Positions 7,239-9,903 of a stretch of DNA of 9,903 nucleotides are shown in pieces. The notes below the pieces were generated by a model, which saw only the letters and a program-made list of their open reading frames with translations, searched no databases and was not told the origin of the DNA. This stretch comes from Bacteroidales bacterium. GTDB lineage: Bacteria; Bacteroidota; Bacteroidia; Bacteroidales; UBA932. The stretch lies in the NCBI GenBank assembly GCA_004552115.1, contig SFPH01000015.1:1-9903 (forward strand), given 5' to 3'. Position 1 is the stretch's first letter. Each line of letters starts with the position of its first letter. The position numbers were made by a program, and so were the translations under genes.

Positions 7239-9451
7239 GGTCTGAGATGAGGAAACTTGTCACGATAATTGCGGTTACCCTGGGCCTTGCCGTTACTGCG
7301 GCAGCCCGGGGCAACCTTTTGATTCCGGCTCCGGTTGCATTGGAAAAGAGGGCCGGTACATTCACATTTGCCACCCGGCCGGGGCTCTTGCCGTCCACGG
7401 CAGCTTCCGACGGGATTGAACTGGTCATTGACAGTTCAATGGAAGATGAGGCTTATATTCTTGAAGTGAGCCCGAGGAGGGTGAGTGTCACGGCGAAGGA
7501 CGAAAGGGGCTTCTTCTACGGCCTGCAGACCATACGCCAGCTGCTTCCGTCCGGCTATGAGAGCTCTTCGGAAGGAATGTTCCGCATTCCTTGCCTGAGG
7601 GTGTATGACGAACCGCGATTCCCATACAGGGGCTTTATGCTGGATGTGGCCAGATTCTTCACGCCGAAGGAGGATTTGCTTAAGATAATAGACTGTATGT
7701 CAATGCTTAAGCTTAACAAGCTCCATCTCCATCTCTGCGATGACAATGGGTGGAGGCTTGAAATCCGTAAATATCCGCTTCTTCACGAAATAGGTTCACG
7801 CAGGGTTGAAAGGCCGGGAGAATATTTCTCCGAAAGGCTCAATGCCAGACAGGGTGAACCGACAGTTCCCGGGGGATACTACACGCAGGATGATATCAGG
7901 GAGATTGTAGCCTACGCCGCTGAAAGGCAGGTTGAGGTCATCCCCGAAATCGAGATGCCGGCTCACAGCAATGCCGCCCTTGCCGCCTATCCGCTCCTGG
8001 CCTGCCCGGTGGTGGACAAGTTCATCGGAGTACTTCCGGGGCTGGGCGGCAATCACGCCGACATCATTTTCTGTGCAGGCAATGATGAAGTCTTCACCTT
8101 CATTGAAGGGATTCTGGACGAAGTCATGGAATTGTTCCCGTCCAGAATCATACATCTGGGCGGTGACGAGGCGTGGAAGACACATTGGAAGGAATGCCCT
8201 CTGTGTCAGGAAAGAATCCGGAAGGAGAACCTCGCGGACGAAGAGGAACTTCAGGGCTGGTTCATGTCCAGGGTGGCAGACTATGTTCACAAGCATTCGC
8301 GTGAGGTGGCGGGATGGGACGAGTTGACGGAGACAGGCATTCCCGAGGATGCCATCGTCTATGGATGGAGAGGAATGGGTCAGGCCGCACTGGATGCTGC
8401 GAGACAGGGCCACAGAGTGGTGATGACACCGGCGAAGGTGACTTATCTTATCAGATATCAGGGCCCCCAGTGGTTCGAGCCGTTGACATATTTCGGGAAC
8501 AACAGACTCCTTGACATATATTCCTACGAGCCTTTGGGACCTGAATGGTCTCCGGAGATGGCCGGAAATCTCTTGGGCGTCCAGGCATCGCTGTGGACCG
8601 AGTTCTGCAGCAGCGTGGCGGATGTGAACTATCTTGCATTCCCGCGTCTGGCCGCCCTTGCCGAGATTGGATGGACCAGGCCTGAGGACAAGAGCTGGGC
8701 AAGATTCGGAAAGGCGGTTGATGCCTTTTCTGAAAGGCTTCAGAGGCTTGGGATTATACCAGCCAGGTCAATGTTCAATATCCAGCACAAGGTGGTGCCT
8801 GAGAACGGCAGGCTCAAGGTCATGCTCGAATGCGAAAGAAATGATGTGCAGATAAGATATACATTGGACGGGTCGGAGCCTTGTGCACGTTCTCCTCTCT
8901 ACAGGAGGCCTCTGGAAATCTCCGGGGACGCAATTGTTATGGCAGCGACGTTCAGGGATGGCGAAATGCTCGGAAAAATACTATCTTTGCCATTGGGATG
9001 GAACAAGGCCACTGCCTGCAGCTTTGTATATGGAGGGGATCCGGTTCTGGTAAACGGAGTTCGAGGAAGTCTCCGCAGATCCGATTTCGAGTGGGCGGCT
9101 GCAGCTGATATTGACAGTCTCTGCATTGACCTCGGCCGTGTCACTGATGTGGAGAATGTCATCCTCGGTGCTGTCAATGACTTCGGTATGGCGGTTCATC
9201 TTCCGCGGAAAGTGGAGGTGTCACTGAGTGCTGACGGGAAGTCATTTGACAAGGTTGGAGAATGGATAATTGCTGATAACCAAGTATTTGCCAAGGGAAC
9301 TTTCGTCATTGACACTGGCGTTTCCCTTGGGCGGCCTGCTGCTGCGAGATATGTGTCGGTCAAAGTCGCCGGCCAGGGCAGGACACCGGCATTGCATTGC
9401 CGTCCCGCCAGCGAATCGAGAATGTATTTTGATGAAATCATAGTCCGATGA
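7235..9451 (+). CDS. GH20 beta-N-acetylhexosaminidase, secreted to the periplasm
   Basis: An exo-enzyme that removes terminal beta-linked GlcNAc or GalNAc by substrate-assisted catalysis. It has 738 residues from ATG 7235, whose ATGA overlaps the GH16 stop; an ATG at 7247 (MRKLVTIIAV...) gives a cleaner leader and may be the real start. The signal peptide ends near VTAAA with no lipobox, so I expect a soluble periplasmic enzyme. Domains: N-terminal GH20b (about 28-128, with DERGFFYGLQTIRQLL); catalytic barrel (about 130-500) starting YRGFMLDVARFF, with KLHLHLCDDNGWRLEI, PEIEMPAHS, the catalytic pair Asp311-Glu312 in HLGGDEAW, and the pocket tryptophans of GWDE (W361), SLWTE (W454) and EIGW (W480); a chitobiase-type Ig-like domain (about 515-590) with IRYTLDGSEP; and a C-terminal F5/8-type (discoidin-like) beta-sandwich (about 595-738) ending RYVSVK...YFDEIIV. 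All key residues are present. It probably trims imported oligosaccharides released by the GH16. Confidence 0.97.
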   Translation: MRSEMRKLVTIIAVTLGLAVTAAARGNLLIPAPVALEKRAGTFTFATRPGLLPSTAASDGIELVIDSSMEDEAYILEVSPRRVSVTAKDERGFFYGLQTIRQLLPSGYESSSEGMFRIPCLRVYDEPRFPYRGFMLDVARFFTPKEDLLKIIDCMSMLKLNKLHLHLCDDNGWRLEIRKYPLLHEIGSRRVERPGEYFSERLNARQGEPTVPGGYYTQDDIREIVAYAAERQVEVIPEIEMPAHSNAALAAYPLLACPVVDKFIGVLPGLGGNHADIIFCAGNDEVFTFIEGILDEVMELFPSRIIHLGGDEAWKTHWKECPLCQERIRKENLADEEELQGWFMSRVADYVHKHSREVAGWDELTETGIPEDAIVYGWRGMGQAALDAARQGHRVVMTPAKVTYLIRYQGPQWFEPLTYFGNNRLLDIYSYEPLGPEWSPEMAGNLLGVQASLWTEFCSSVADVNYLAFPRLAALAEIGWTRPEDKSWARFGKAVDAFSERLQRLGIIPARSMFNIQHKVVPENGRLKVMLECERNDVQIRYTLDGSEPCARSPLYRRPLEISGDAIVMAATFRDGEMLGKILSLPLGWNKATACSFVYGGDPVLVNGVRGSLRRSDFEWAAAADIDSLCIDLGRVTDVENVILGAVNDFGMAVHLPRKVEVSLSADGKSFDKVGEWIIADNQVFAKGTFVIDTGVSLGRPAAARYVSVKVAGQGRTPALHCRPASESRMYFDEIIVR
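9448..9451 (+). other. ATGA stop/start overlap of GH20 and the following gene
   Basis: The GH20 gene ends CGA TGA (9446-9451) and the next gene starts at ATG 9448. No other in-frame ATG sits before its signal peptide, so the overlap is the only reasonable start. It suggests that the two products are made together. Confidence 0.75.
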
Positions 9452-9903
9452 AACACAGAATCCTTACCCTGACGTTTATGCTTGCCGGAATGCTTACGGC
9501 ATCTGCCGGCATTGTTCCCGGCCGTTATACGGTTAAGCCTGCTGCAAGGCCTGAATATGCGCTGACCACGCCTTCTGCCCTGTCCTCCGGGGTCAATGCC
9601 TCCGGGGCGATGGTGGGGGAGAAGACACAGGTATGGTCATTGTCGATGTTGTCCGGCAGCGTCCGTCTCTTTGACTGCAATGGTTACGCCCTGGCAGCAT
9701 CGGAGGACGGGATTGTCCGCCTTGCGGAGAACAATGGAAGCGACGAGTCCCAGCTCTGGACAATCGAGAATGTGGCCGGGACGGATACTTACTTCGTCAT
9801 TCCTTCCAACAAGCCTGACCTCGCGGTTGCGCTTGAGGGCGGGACTTCGGTGGTGCTCCGGAAACGTGCTGACCTGCAGAAGAATCCGCGTGCCCGCTGG
9901 AGA
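9448..9903 (+). CDS. Secreted protein with beta-trefoil (ricin B-like) N-terminal pattern, partial at the window edge
   Basis: The frame opens at ATG 9448, overlapping the GH20 stop by ATGA, and stays open for 152 codons to the edge. It begins MKHRILTLTFMLAGMLTASAG, a signal peptidase I leader cut near ASA-G, with no lipobox, so periplasmic or secreted. The mature part has three evenly spaced W-x positions of the QxW type: QVW (61-63), QLW (102-104) and ARW (149-151), each about 40-47 residues apart, with NGYAL (79-83) and LAVAL (125-129) strands between. That spacing is what a ricin-type beta-trefoil shows, and such domains often precede catalytic modules in glycan-degrading enzymes. The catalytic part, if any, is beyond the edge, so I assign no activity. 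Operon position suggests another step in breaking down the same glycan, perhaps a further exo-glycosidase. The gene call is firm; the domain call is tentative. Confidence 0.85.
   Translation, partial: MKHRILTLTFMLAGMLTASAGIVPGRYTVKPAARPEYALTTPSALSSGVNASGAMVGEKTQVWSLSMLSGSVRLFDCNGYALAASEDGIVRLAENNGSDESQLWTIENVAGTDTYFVIPSNKPDLAVALEGGTSVVLRKRADLQKNPRARWR

Noticed and set aside
7796..8413. Reverse-strand open frame of 205 codons opposite the GH20 catalytic domain
   Set aside because: It lies fully inside a conserved catalytic barrel, shows no domain pattern of its own, and starts and ends without gene-like context.

Overview
This window is a stretch of a polysaccharide utilization locus (PUL) from a member of the Bacteroidota, most likely a Bacteroidales species. 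Four things point there: a SusC/SusD pair, lipoproteins built from BACON domains, glycoside hydrolases in the same co-directional cluster, and weak or absent Shine-Dalgarno sequences. G+C looks to be in the low-to-mid 50s percent (judged by eye, not counted), and arginine AGG/AGA and lysine AAG codons are frequent. That is higher than a typical Bacteroides and would fit Rikenellaceae or uncultured gut or rumen Bacteroidales. The genus cannot be fixed from this sequence.

Everything is on the + strand and tightly packed, so it reads as one operon that continues past both edges. In order: the 3' half of a SusC-type TonB-dependent transporter (2-1435, with an out-of-frame remnant of its true C-terminus to 1470); a SusD-type glycan-binding lipoprotein (1483-3177); two successive BACON-repeat lipoproteins with unrecognised C-terminal domains (3192-4667 and 4674-6113), in the position where PULs carry surface glycan-binding proteins; a GH16 endo-glycosidase lipoprotein (6153-7238); a GH20 beta-N-acetylhexosaminidase (7235-9451); and the first 152 codons of a further secreted protein with a beta-trefoil-like pattern (9448 to the edge). 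Gaps are 12, 14, 6 and 39 nt, and the last two junctions are 4-nt ATGA overlaps. There is no gene-free stretch over 50 nt, and I saw no RNA gene, CRISPR array, insertion sequence or convincing terminator.

The proposed division of labour is as follows. SusD and the two BACON lipoproteins capture glycan at the cell surface, the GH16 lipoprotein cuts it internally, SusC imports the oligosaccharides, and the periplasmic GH20 (signal peptidase I type leader, no lipobox) trims terminal GlcNAc or GalNAc. A GH16 endo-enzyme next to a GH20 exo-hexosaminidase points to a HexNAc-containing substrate such as poly-LacNAc or mucin O-glycan, or keratan sulfate, rather than laminarin. This is inference and not shown by the sequence alone.

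The most notable anomaly is in SusC. Relative to the family, a segment of roughly 45 residues before the last beta-strand is missing, and the reading frame changes at the junction. The gene therefore ends in a nonsense tail while the genuine C-terminal sequence survives in another frame. The cause is either a real inactivating deletion or an assembly or base-calling artefact.
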